A stretch of DNA of 64,000 nucleotides, from NCBI GenBank assembly GCA_963806045.1, contig CAWDWP010000001.1, positions 186,001 through 250,000 of the forward strand. The letters run 5' to 3'. This stretch comes from DATCHW01 sp963806045 (GTDB lineage: Bacteria; Bacteroidota; Ignavibacteria; Tepidaquicellales; Tepidaquicellaceae). Made by a program: the position numbers and the translations under genes. A model generated the notes under the pieces. It had not been told where the DNA came from. It searched no databases and was given only the letters and a program-made list of their open reading frames with translations. The first letter of the stretch is position 1. Each line of letters begins with the position of its first letter. Below, in pieces: positions 55,734 through 64,000 of the stretch.

Positions 55734-57776
55734 ATGATAAATAAGAAATATTTTATAATATTGATTTGTATTTTGATGATATCTATGATATCGGGAATAC
55801 AGGGACAGAGTATCGGGTCAAATAAAATTTCCCGTAAAATGATGAAAGATACTTATCAAATCCCAAAGTTTCCTATGATTCCTCAAAAGATGGGTCCGGA
55901 AGTTTATAATGTTATTCAACAAGATTTTACTTTATCATTAAGAGATAGCATAGTTCTCGATTGTTCTAAATTTTTCCCCAGTATATTAAATCCATTATTA
56001 CCGAATGGTTATTACGGAGTAATAATGTGTCATGGCTATGGGGAAAGCAAGGAAGCATTTCAACAATTTGCTCATGATCAGGCATCATATGGCTATAGCG
56101 TCTATACGTATAGTATGAGAGGGCAGGGTCATTCAGGAGGATTATCTAATTTGATAAGCATTACTGAAGCGTTGGATTTAATTGAGTTTGTAAATTATGT
56201 AAAGCACGACCACGATACTTCAGGTGTTGATAGCAGCAAGATATTAATAATGGGCGGCTCACAAGGGGCAATAATTCCTTTTATGGCTGGCTGCAATGGA
56301 ATGAATGTCAGATGCATTATTTCTGCTTTGGGTTCACCGGAATTTGCTGCAAGTTGGATAGAAAATGGCTGTATAAAGAGAACTTTTTACTCTACTATTA
56401 CATATGATACTAGCATAGCAAGATATGCACCTCGGGTGAAAGATATGGAGCAGTGGATTTATGCTGATACCAATAAGTGGGACAGCCTGGCATATTGGCT
56501 ACCTATAGACAGAGATTACCAAAATATAGTTTCCCAGAACCATATTCCAATTATGATAGAAAATAGCTGGCAGGATTATTTCTTTAATACTTTAGGCATT
56601 ATAAATGCTTTACCGATATTAACCTCACCTAAACGATTTTACTTCGGAGCGGTTGTGGGACACGGTGGAGATGTTTCTGAAACCGAAAATATCTGGCACG
56701 AGAATTTCTTTAACGAATGGTTCTATTACTGGTTATTTAATATTAATAACGGAATATTAACAAGACCAATTTTTCATTTTGCTTCAACAAGTTTTCCTGA
56801 AATTAACGGTATGTGGTCATTCGTTCACGATAGTTCTTCTGTCTGGCCCCCGGCAGGGTTATCTGATTTAAATTTGTATTTTAATCCAAATGAACAGCTT
56901 AAAACGACGGCTAATATATTAGTTAATGATACAATAAAAATAAAAAATAATGTTACAGGTGGACTGACAATACATCGGGCATTAGACGATGAATTTACAG
57001 GAACGTATTTTAATACTTGTTTTACCAAATCTCAATTAATATTTACTTCCCCGGTTCTTACCAATAAAGTAAGGATGATTGGAACTCCTGCTATTAAATT
57101 GGATTATTCTTCCAATATGAATAGATGCCAGTTTAATTTTCAGATTTATGAAGTACAGGGTTCGGTGCAAAAATTTATCACAAGGGTTAATTATACTGAC
57201 AGGTATAATACCACAACTCACAATATCAGAAAAAACGTGCAAGTTGACGGAAACTCCCATTCACATATTTTCCAGCAAGGTAATAAAATAAGAATAATAA
57301 TTACTAATTTTGATACGTCGCCTAATGATCCACAGTTCCTTGGAACAAATCCATTTGTTCTTCCGGTATTAGATAATGGAACAAGTAATATATTTTTGAG
57401 CAGTAATAGTTATATAACGCTTCCTATTCAATTTACCAATTTGAATTCAGCTATAAATATTTTTGCAGATGAAAATCCGGAATCAGTTCAGCCTAATAAT
57501 ATACCCGTTAGTTTCAATTTAAATCAGAATTATCCGAACCCGTTCAATCCTTCGACAAGGATTGAATATTCTGTTCCGAAAAACACTTATGTAACTTTGA
57601 AGGTATATGATGTTTCAGGTAAAGAAGTTGCCGTGTTAGTGAATTCACAGATATCTGCGGGAAGTTATTCTGTATCTTTTAATACTAACGATTACAATTT
57701 ATCAAGTGGAATTTATTTCTATAAACTGACAGCTGGTGATAAATCAGCAATTAAAAAATTAGCATTCATAAAATAA
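55734..57776 (+). CDS. S15-type serine hydrolase with type IX sorting domain, paralogue 3
   Basis: A 680-residue paralogue of the genes at 49209 and 51275, separated from them by the adhesin gene. The signal peptide is ILICILMISMISGIQGQ. Catalytic motifs: MGGSQGAIIPF (note Ala after Gln-Gly where the others have Gly), ENSWQDYFFN and VVGHGGDVS. The jelly-roll domain and sorting domain (LNQNYPNPFNPST to KKLAFIK) are complete. The final residues differ slightly from the usual MxLIK. Confidence 0.85.
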   Translation: MINKKYFIILICILMISMISGIQGQSIGSNKISRKMMKDTYQIPKFPMIPQKMGPEVYNVIQQDFTLSLRDSIVLDCSKFFPSILNPLLPNGYYGVIMCHGYGESKEAFQQFAHDQASYGYSVYTYSMRGQGHSGGLSNLISITEALDLIEFVNYVKHDHDTSGVDSSKILIMGGSQGAIIPFMAGCNGMNVRCIISALGSPEFAASWIENGCIKRTFYSTITYDTSIARYAPRVKDMEQWIYADTNKWDSLAYWLPIDRDYQNIVSQNHIPIMIENSWQDYFFNTLGIINALPILTSPKRFYFGAVVGHGGDVSETENIWHENFFNEWFYYWLFNINNGILTRPIFHFASTSFPEINGMWSFVHDSSSVWPPAGLSDLNLYFNPNEQLKTTANILVNDTIKIKNNVTGGLTIHRALDDEFTGTYFNTCFTKSQLIFTSPVLTNKVRMIGTPAIKLDYSSNMNRCQFNFQIYEVQGSVQKFITRVNYTDRYNTTTHNIRKNVQVDGNSHSHIFQQGNKIRIIITNFDTSPNDPQFLGTNPFVLPVLDNGTSNIFLSSNSYITLPIQFTNLNSAINIFADENPESVQPNNIPVSFNLNQNYPNPFNPSTRIEYSVPKNTYVTLKVYDVSGKEVAVLVNSQISAGSYSVSFNTNDYNLSSGIYFYKLTAGDKSAIKKLAFIK

Positions 57777-57798
57777 TTACATTAAATACATTCAAAAG

Positions 57799-59445
57799 TT
57801 GTTAATTCAAAAAACGAAAATATATATCATAAATGCTGTAATTATCTTCGTTGTTATATTTTATGCGAAGGATGCAACCGCACAGCAATTTAAATATACT
57901 GTTGCAGATGGTCTATGGAGCACAGGTACTGTATGGATTGACGGAACTATTCCGAATAGCGGGGATACTATCATCATCCAGAATAATATTACATATAATG
58001 TCTCAGAAAATTTTACTGCAGCAATACTTGAAATAGGACCTGGAGATACTCTCACCCTTAATTATTCGACGCTTACAGTAAATAATTTATTCCTGAACGG
58101 AGGAACACTTGATAATAGTGTACACAATATAACATTGGCAACCGGTGGTTTAATTGGCATTTACGATAGCAGCAGTGTTGCTGTCACACCTCTTGGAACA
58201 AGTTATGATTTGGAATATAATAATACCCTTCCAATCAATACAGGACCTGAATTGCAAAACAATTCAGTTATCAGGGATTTAATTATTAATAGCACTGATA
58301 ATGTTACCTTAAATTCAAGCGCTACTGTAAATAGAAATTTTATTATTCTGGGCGGAAATTTGAATATCGGCTCTCGTACATTAACTTTGAACGGGGATAT
58401 TCAGTTAGGTATATTTTTCGGAACGCTCACAGGAGGTGTAACTTCTAAAATAACTTTAAGTGGTTCGGGGAGTGTCACTTTACCAAACATAGTCAGCGGA
58501 CAATTAAAAGCCCTGATAATTAATCGAACATTAAATGATAGTATAATATTAGGCGGAAATTTAAATATTAAGGATACTTTGAATATAAACGGGGGTACAC
58601 TTGCTAATAATGTGCACAATATAACTATGTCAGCCGGTGCTTTAATTTGTATCTCCGATAGTAGCCGCATTGCCGTCACACCCCTTGGAACGAGTTATGA
58701 TTTGAAATATAACAACACTTTGCCAATCAATACAGGACCTGAATTGCAAAATAATTCAGTTATCAGAGATTTGATTATTAACAGTATCGATAGTGTCGCT
58801 TTAACTTCAGACGCTACCGTAAATAGAAACTTAATCACTCTGGGGGGTAATTTGAATATAGGCTCTTTCACTTTGACACTAAATGGAGGTATTCAAACAG
58901 GTGTAAATTTTGGTTCACTGACAGGTGGTGATTCATCAAAAATTATTATCTTAGGCACCGGTATTAGTTCTACATTACCTGCAGTAACTGTAAATAACTT
59001 GACTCTTAATCGGGTAAACGGCATCAGCCTGGGGGGAAATGTTATGATAAGCGGAATACTTTCAATAATAAACGGGAAAATAGCACTTGATACAAACAAT
59101 TTAACACTGGATTCATCTGCAGCAATTACAGGAATTAGTGATTCAACTTATATTATAACAAACGGAACAGGAGTACTTATTCAGAATATTTCTAATAATA
59201 ATAATTATGTAACCTTTCCGGTCGGACCTACAAGTACATCATATAATCCTGTAAAAATTAAGCTCGATGTTGCTTCTACTCCGGATGTATTTGGAGTTAG
59301 AGTATCCAGTACTATTACAAATCCGCCTAATAAACCATTAGAGGTAATTCAAAAAGAATGGAATATCTCTGAAGGAACGCAGGGGGGTTCTAATGCTTAC
59401 TATTCAGTTTTCATTTGCTTCGGCAGATTTTGGTTCCGGTTTTAA
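57799..59445 (+). CDS. G8-like/beta-helix surface protein, N-terminal part (frameshifted gene 57799-60289)
   Basis: N-terminal 548 residues of a gene whose C-terminus is in the next frame. A TTG start is needed; no ATG lies before the signal peptide (IYIINAVIIFVVIFYAKDATAQ). It has a G8-like opening (ADGLWSTGTVWIDGTIPNSGD) and a beta-helix region with an internal repeat of about 190 residues (NSVIRDLIINSTDNV and NSVIRDLIINSIDSV). The frame breaks at about 59395-59398, where one extra T changes SNATIQFSF into SNAYYSVFI. Removing it gives an 829-residue protein with the same C-terminus as the giant protein. A sequence error is the simplest reading because both parts look otherwise undecayed. 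Confidence 0.7.
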   Translation: MLIQKTKIYIINAVIIFVVIFYAKDATAQQFKYTVADGLWSTGTVWIDGTIPNSGDTIIIQNNITYNVSENFTAAILEIGPGDTLTLNYSTLTVNNLFLNGGTLDNSVHNITLATGGLIGIYDSSSVAVTPLGTSYDLEYNNTLPINTGPELQNNSVIRDLIINSTDNVTLNSSATVNRNFIILGGNLNIGSRTLTLNGDIQLGIFFGTLTGGVTSKITLSGSGSVTLPNIVSGQLKALIINRTLNDSIILGGNLNIKDTLNINGGTLANNVHNITMSAGALICISDSSRIAVTPLGTSYDLKYNNTLPINTGPELQNNSVIRDLIINSIDSVALTSDATVNRNLITLGGNLNIGSFTLTLNGGIQTGVNFGSLTGGDSSKIIILGTGISSTLPAVTVNNLTLNRVNGISLGGNVMISGILSIINGKIALDTNNLTLDSSAAITGISDSTYIITNGTGVLIQNISNNNNYVTFPVGPTSTSYNPVKIKLDVASTPDVFGVRVSSTITNPPNKPLEVIQKEWNISEGTQGGSNAYYSVFICFGRFWFRF

Positions 59446-60289
59446 TCCTAATTTAAATCCTAATGTTTATGATATCGGACATTATAATTCAGGTTATGAG
59501 GTATTTAGCGGGAGCATTTCCGGTTCGATAAATAATCTTTATACTATAACAAACACACACGCTATATCAAATTTCTCACCTTTTATTGTCGGAAATTATA
59601 ATTCAGTTACCGGTGCGAATGTACTTAATTTTGCACTCACAGCGATATTATCAGGAAATTATGATGAAGCAACAATGATACCAAAAAAGGTTTTAGTCGA
59701 ATTACATAATTCAACAGTGCCATATGAAATGGTTGATTCCCAGACTGTACTTTTAAATACTTCGGGTATCGGAACTCCGGTTTTCACAAAAGGAGTAAAT
59801 GAAATTCCATATTATATTGTACTAAGAACTGATAACTGTCTGGAAACCTGGAGTGCAACAGCACAAACTTTTTCATATTCAGCATTAAATTACGACTTTA
59901 CAACGGCAGCCACGCAGGCATTTGGCAGCAATATGCTGCTCGTCGGGACAAAATGGTGTATAATCAGCGGTGATGTAAATCAGGATGGCAGTGTCGACGC
60001 ACTTGACAGGTCAGCATGCTGGAATGACAGGAATCTAACCGGACCTTATACAACAGATTTAAACGGAGACGGAGTAGTTGACGCACTTGACAGGTCAATC
60101 TGCTGGAATAACCGCAACCTTTCTGTTCAAAAACCGGCTCTTGTTTTAAGTTCTAATTCAGTACGAAATCAGAATAATAAGGGTACTTATGATAATACAA
60201 CCAATGGAAAAATGAAAGGTATGTATGATTTAAAACTTGACGGTTCAAATAAAAATAAAGTTATTAAACAAAATCATTATTTAAAATAA
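59393..60289 (+). CDS. dockerin-like C-terminal part of the surface protein begun at 57799
   Basis: C-terminal 290 residues or so, in the frame after the break. It contains the same beta-rich module as the giant protein (FALTAILSGNYDEATMIPKK, YYIVLRTDNCLETWSATAQTF), a dockerin-like pair with two calcium-loop-like motifs (DVNQDGSVDALDRSACW and DLNGDGVVDALDRSICW, about 59960-60126) and a tail with YDLKLDGSN. This end is strongly conserved with 39700-40354 although the N-terminal parts are unrelated, which marks it as an exchangeable module. Followed after 77 nt by the second N-half synthase gene. Confidence 0.75.
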   Translation: MLTIQFSFASADFGSGFNPNLNPNVYDIGHYNSGYEVFSGSISGSINNLYTITNTHAISNFSPFIVGNYNSVTGANVLNFALTAILSGNYDEATMIPKKVLVELHNSTVPYEMVDSQTVLLNTSGIGTPVFTKGVNEIPYYIVLRTDNCLETWSATAQTFSYSALNYDFTTAATQAFGSNMLLVGTKWCIISGDVNQDGSVDALDRSACWNDRNLTGPYTTDLNGDGVVDALDRSICWNNRNLSVQKPALVLSSNSVRNQNNKGTYDNTTNGKMKGMYDLKLDGSNKNKVIKQNHYLK

Positions 60290-60366
60290 TAAAGAAATTA
60301 TTCGTAAATTTTTATATATATAGAATCGATTCATTATAAAACAGTAATAGTTAAAATTAAGGGGTT

Positions 60367-61566
60367 ATGGTTCACGATATTTTTGTTGTATTACTTTGGA
60401 TTACGGCAATCCTGCTAATCATCAGCGGATTAGATGACTTTTATCTGGATATGCTGTACTGGCTTTTAAAAGGGAGACACAGGGAGCAATTCCCCGATTT
60501 CTCCGAGATGCACACTAAAGAAGAAAAACCGATAGCAATTTTTCTTGGTGCCTGGAATGAATCCGGTGTTATTGGACGAACTTTAAGTTTTGCCGTCAAT
60601 AATATAGCCTATAAAAATTACAAGATATTTGTTGGTGTTTATCCAAATGATCTTAAAACCATTAAGGTTGTTAAAGATATATCAAAACTGGATCCTCGAA
60701 TCATAGCTTGCATTAATCAGCAGGATGGACCAACTACAAAAGCAGATAATTTGAACTGTCTTTATGCCGGTTTATGCGATTACGAAAAAATTTATGGGGA
60801 ATTCGAAATGATTATTGTTCACGATGCAGAAGATTTTATTCATATGGGCTCTCTGAAGCTTTATAATTTTCTTTTGGGATATAAAGGATATCACGGTGTT
60901 CAAATACCTGTCCTGCCTATAAAGAGTAAACACGGAAAAATATATCACAGGACTTACTGTGATGCTTTTGCCGAAATCCATACAAAGGATATGATAGTTC
61001 GTCAGGGAATGGATACGTTTATGCCATTTTCCGGAACAGGTATGGGCTTCCACAGAAAAGTTATGTATTATCTCGAAAAATCAAATTTTGAGATTTTAAA
61101 TAAAAATAGCAGGTCACCGGAAGATGAATTTAAAGATCCGTGGGGCAGAAAAATTGAATTAGGGAACAAATATTTCAAAAATGAAGATGATGAGGAAAAA
61201 GCGCTTCAATATAACAATAACACAAAATATCTTGATAATCCTTTCATAAGTCTGGATGTTTCTAAAGCAAAATTTTTTAAATCAACAAAGGCTATAATAA
61301 TAAATTTTACTCTCGTATTCTTGATTCTTTTATTAACAGGTATCGGATTTCTTATATATAAAGGAAATAGTTCAGGAAACGAAACAATTTTACAATATTT
61401 TCAGCAAAGCACAAATGCTGTAAAGGCTGTTCCCGATACAATCCCCGGTTATATAATTAATTCTGACTCAGTTTTCACCAAATCTCCCCCGATAAATAAC
61501 ATAAATAATAAACCGGTTTATGGAAGCAAGAAGAAAAGATTATCCGGTAGATTATATAATCGATGA
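60367..61566 (+). CDS. NfrB-type glycosyltransferase N-half (copy 2, without SPOR tail)
   Basis: A 399-residue paralogue of the N-half gene at 44589. The catalytic half is very similar and complete (FLGAWNESGVIG, VYPND, KADNLN, VHDAED at 153-156, GTGMGFHR), with N-terminal TM and a second TM (IINFTLVFLILLLTGIGFLIY). The C-terminal region is shorter and lacks the SPOR-like segment; it ends in a basic tail (YGSKKKRLSGRLYNR). No C-half gene lies next to it, so it would have to use a C-half from 41399 or 46113, or be a spare. It begins with ATG 77 nt behind the dockerin-type gene. Confidence 0.8.
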   Translation: MVHDIFVVLLWITAILLIISGLDDFYLDMLYWLLKGRHREQFPDFSEMHTKEEKPIAIFLGAWNESGVIGRTLSFAVNNIAYKNYKIFVGVYPNDLKTIKVVKDISKLDPRIIACINQQDGPTTKADNLNCLYAGLCDYEKIYGEFEMIIVHDAEDFIHMGSLKLYNFLLGYKGYHGVQIPVLPIKSKHGKIYHRTYCDAFAEIHTKDMIVRQGMDTFMPFSGTGMGFHRKVMYYLEKSNFEILNKNSRSPEDEFKDPWGRKIELGNKYFKNEDDEEKALQYNNNTKYLDNPFISLDVSKAKFFKSTKAIIINFTLVFLILLLTGIGFLIYKGNSSGNETILQYFQQSTNAVKAVPDTIPGYIINSDSVFTKSPPINNINNKPVYGSKKKRLSGRLYNR

Positions 61567-61767
61567 ATTATTAAGATACCTGACAATTTGAAATTACATA
61601 ATTTCCTCTTTTTAACCTCCCCAATTAATGCTCTATTTAACCTCCAATATTTCGATTTTGTTCTGTCAATTGTATTCAATTGATATATAGCGATTTGTTA
61701 TTTATATTTATGGACTACAATCGAGGTTTCGAATAATTAAATTAGCTTTTATTAAAAGCATTATTCA

Positions 61768-62460
61768 TTGAAAAAAACGCGGATAATAATTATAGGAGAT
61801 AATTGCATCCTGGTACAGGGGTTATCTTCTTTGATAAACAGTCAAACCGATTTAAAGGTCGTTTCTGTCTTTGGAGACGTCGAAAAATCTGAAATGCATA
61901 TCCGTGAGTCTAAACCTGATGTAATTCTTATTGATTTTGACCTTCAAAGTAAAAACAGCCTTCAGACGGTCAAAGCAATAAATAAATATTTTCACGATAT
62001 TAAGCTTCTGTTGATAAATTATATTCCTGTACAGGAAGATTTGCTAAAATTTTTGCAAGCAGGAATTTCAGGATTTATACTGAAAAATGCTGCTACAAAG
62101 GAAATTCTTACAGCGATAAGATTAGTTGCAAAAGGAGATGTATTTTTGCCCACTAATTTAACAGGGTCTCTTTTTTCTCAAATCAAAAAATATACAAACA
62201 ATAATCACGAAAAATCAAGGAATATAGAAACATTGATTATAACAAAGCGTGAACGGCAGATTATTAAATTGATCTCTGAAGGTATGTCAAACAAAGAAAT
62301 TGAAGAAAAACTAAATCTTTCTCTTAATACTGTTAAAAGTCACATACATAACATCCTCGGAAAACTTGAACTTCAAACACGTTCACAGATTGTGAAATAC
62401 TTCTTTACAAAAGATGAATTCGTACATATATCCGATACAATATCTCTGTTAGAAGAGTAA
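61768..62460 (+). CDS. LuxR/NarL-type response regulator with atypical receiver (copy 2)
   Basis: A 230-residue paralogue of 40564-41259. It starts at TTG. The receiver has IIIGDNC (a single Asp of the acidic pocket), DVILIDFDL as the acceptor region, GFILKNA with the conserved Lys, and an Asn in place of the switch Thr/Ser (LLLINYIP). The helix-turn-helix is clear: ITKRERQIIKLISEG, SNKEIEEKLNLSLNTVKSHIHNILGKL. No kinase is nearby. It lies 200 nt behind the second N-half synthase gene and probably controls the same locus as its paralogue at the other end. Confidence 0.85.
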   Translation: MKKTRIIIIGDNCILVQGLSSLINSQTDLKVVSVFGDVEKSEMHIRESKPDVILIDFDLQSKNSLQTVKAINKYFHDIKLLLINYIPVQEDLLKFLQAGISGFILKNAATKEILTAIRLVAKGDVFLPTNLTGSLFSQIKKYTNNNHEKSRNIETLIITKRERQIIKLISEGMSNKEIEEKLNLSLNTVKSHIHNILGKLELQTRSQIVKYFFTKDEFVHISDTISLLEE

Positions 62461-62672
62461 CCCTAAATTCCCTCATCTATCAAACTTGAAAAACATTCCC
62501 GGCGGTAGACAGTCTGTTTTTATTAATAATATTTGGGGAAAATAATTGTAAATATTTTATCCCTCTTTTGTTAAAGTGGTAGAGCCTCGATTAATCGGGA
62601 TGGGCAGGGGGTTATTATGTTCTGTGAATTGATATTTTATTATTTATATGATAAATTATCAAAAATAATTTT

Positions 62673-63617
62673 ATGCGAAGAATAATTTTAATCTTTATCT
62701 TTTTCCTCTCTGTTATCAACTTGTATGGGCAGGATAAAGTTGAACAAAAAGAAATCTGCATTACTATAGATGACCTACCCTATACGGCGAAGATATTCAA
62801 AGACGTTGAATCAGGAAAAAGAATTACGGAAAGAATTCTTACATCGTTAAAGAAATTCAATGCATTTGCACTCGGCTCTGTAAACGCAGGAAAACTTTTT
62901 GACGATGATATATTGAATAAGAATAAAGTCGCTCTTCTGAAAGCCTGGCTGGATGCAGGAATGACACTTGCCAATCATACATTCCACCACAGTAACTATA
63001 ATAATCTTACTTTTGCAGAGTTTAAACTGGACATAATTAACGGCGAGAAAATATTAAAGGACCTTATTGAATCAAGCGGACAAAAACTTGTGTATTTCCG
63101 GCACCCGTTTTTATTCCGTGGTAATACAAAGGAAAAGGCAGATTCGCTTTCGGCTTTCCTGAAGGAAAACGGATACACCGAAGCACCGGTATCGGTTGAT
63201 AATGCGGATTATATTTATTCGTGGGCTTATGAAAAAGCACTGAATTCAAAGAATGATTCACTCGCGAAGCAAATCGGAGTTGATTATATCAGCCATATGG
63301 AAAAAGCACTGGTACATTATGAAGAGCAGTCACTTAAACTATTCGAATATAATATTAAGCATATACTTTTAATGCATGCAAATCCATTGAATGCAGATTA
63401 TATGGATGAACTTCTCCAAATGCTCGTAAATCACGGTTATGAATTTATCACTCTCGATGAAGCTTTGAAAGACCCGGCATATCTGACAAAAGATGAATTT
63501 TATAAAAAAGCAGGGATTAGCTGGCTGGATAGATGGGCTTATACACAGGGGAAAAGAGGAGACTTTTATACCGGCGAACCAGTTCCGGAAGATTATATCA
63601 ACGAGCTTTCGAAATGA
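62673..63617 (+). CDS. exported polysaccharide deacetylase (NodB/CE4 domain)
   Basis: A 314-residue secreted carbohydrate esterase. After the signal peptide (IILIFIFFLSVINLYGQ) the CE4 motifs appear: ITIDDLP (the Asp-Asp base and metal ligand), ANHTFHHSNY (His-x3-His metal ligands), a YFRHPFLFRG strand carrying the Arg of motif 3, and HILLMHANPLN near the end (His of motif 5). Such enzymes remove N-acetyl groups from GlcNAc/ManNAc polymers or peptidoglycan. Its place just behind the exopolysaccharide locus suggests it trims the exported glycan, though it may act on something else. It has no sorting domain and is likely periplasmic. Confidence 0.85.
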   Translation: MRRIILIFIFFLSVINLYGQDKVEQKEICITIDDLPYTAKIFKDVESGKRITERILTSLKKFNAFALGSVNAGKLFDDDILNKNKVALLKAWLDAGMTLANHTFHHSNYNNLTFAEFKLDIINGEKILKDLIESSGQKLVYFRHPFLFRGNTKEKADSLSAFLKENGYTEAPVSVDNADYIYSWAYEKALNSKNDSLAKQIGVDYISHMEKALVHYEEQSLKLFEYNIKHILLMHANPLNADYMDELLQMLVNHGYEFITLDEALKDPAYLTKDEFYKKAGISWLDRWAYTQGKRGDFYTGEPVPEDYINELSK

Positions 63618-63838
63618 ATCCTCCATGGAGTTTGTCTCAAATCTTGATTTCTCTCTTGTTGTCGTAACTCTTTAGGTTGCGTTTTCATTCTGATCTGAGT
63701 TTCATAAATTTATCCTATTTTTTTAAATTCCAATCTAACTTTTATTCGGAAATTTTGTTACAATAGTTAATTAATTAACAGTCATTTGGTTTTCAGAAAA
63801 AACGAATTTTTAATAAATAAATAATAAACATCTGACAG

Positions 63839-64000
63839 ATGAAAATATTTTTACAACTGCATTTTTTAGTATCCATAACCATATTAACAGTCATAGGTAT
63901 TGCAATTTTTCATATTATACAAAAGTTAATAAGAAAAAATTTATCACACGAGACACTGAAAGAAAACCACGAAGTCGGCGGTTTCATTTATAATGCAGTT
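63839..64000 (+). CDS. DUF4239/bestrophin-like membrane protein, 5' part
   Basis: A gene running off the window edge; 54 codons are visible. The ATG at 63839 opens a hydrophobic helix (FLVSITILTVIGIAIFHIIQ) and then ENHEVGGFIYNAV, the start motif of DUF4239 (bestrophin-like) membrane proteins. The function of this family is not established. Partial, so confidence is moderate. Confidence 0.6.
   Translation, partial: MKIFLQLHFLVSITILTVIGIAIFHIIQKLIRKNLSHETLKENHEVGGFIYNAV

Noticed and set aside
62461..62672. tRNA or small RNA in the gap before the deacetylase gene
   Set aside because: No cloverleaf or convincing stem could be drawn from this stretch.

Overview
The window looks like a chromosomal segment of a low-GC Ignavibacteria-type bacterium (Bacteroidota/Ignavibacteriota/Chlorobi side). 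The main reason is that nine surface or secreted proteins end in the roughly 75-residue type IX secretion sorting domain, with the YPNPFNPST signature, a GREI/GKE turn, an SSGIYFYK strand and a final MxLIK. No rRNA, tRNA, CRISPR array or type IX machinery gene was found, so the taxonomic call rests on protein style alone.

Layout. (1) 0.1-2.7 kb: an isoquinoline-1-oxidoreductase-like molybdenum hydroxylase pair (iorA/iorB), each gene broken by a single-base insertion. (2) 2.8-8.3 kb: two minus-strand type IX cargo proteins. (3) 8.4-14.8 kb: a compact minus-strand heavy-metal efflux operon (small His/Cys-rich protein, TolC, lipoprotein adaptor, CusA/CzcA-type RND pump) ending in a PII-like signalling protein. 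(4) 14.9-24.4 kb: a tetrahaem cytochrome c, an M28 peptidase, an M2/M3-like metallopeptidase, a CPBP protease, a small membrane protein with a fossil sorting-domain end behind it, and two Asp-box/YCF48-like secreted proteins. (5) 24.8-26.1 kb: a CDF cation exporter and a small HsmA-like membrane protein.

(6) 26.8-63.6 kb, all on the plus strand, is the remarkable part. It opens with a giant (about 4,500 residue) surface protein built from near-identical 3.4-3.5 kb tandem repeats and ending in a dockerin-like pair. A LuxR-type regulator follows, then what I read as an NfrA/NfrB/WecB-type exopolysaccharide system. In it the family-2 glycosyltransferase (NfrB-like) is split into separate proteins. 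One carries the N-terminal catalytic half (HDAED). The other carries the C-terminal half (TED, QRSRW, membrane helices) and is fused behind a domain resembling the N-terminal domain of IS5/IS1182-type transposases. C-half genes occur twice and N-half genes twice. A 21-codon fossil of wecB shows that a block was duplicated and then trimmed. Downstream are three paralogous S15-type serine hydrolases, a G8/beta-helix adhesin, a second dockerin-ending protein, the second N-half gene, a second LuxR-type regulator and a polysaccharide deacetylase. The window ends inside a DUF4239-like membrane protein.

How the genes may work together (inference): WecB makes UDP-ManNAc; the N- and C-half glycosyltransferase proteins assemble into an inner-membrane synthase; the TPR-barrel protein exports the polymer; the deacetylase may trim it; and the giant repeat and dockerin proteins and secreted hydrolases occupy or remodel the resulting surface layer. 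The two LuxR-type regulators each sit beside a dockerin-type gene and a half-synthase gene.

Caution: several frame breaks, especially within the giant repeats, look like assembly or consensus errors between repeat copies rather than true gene decay.
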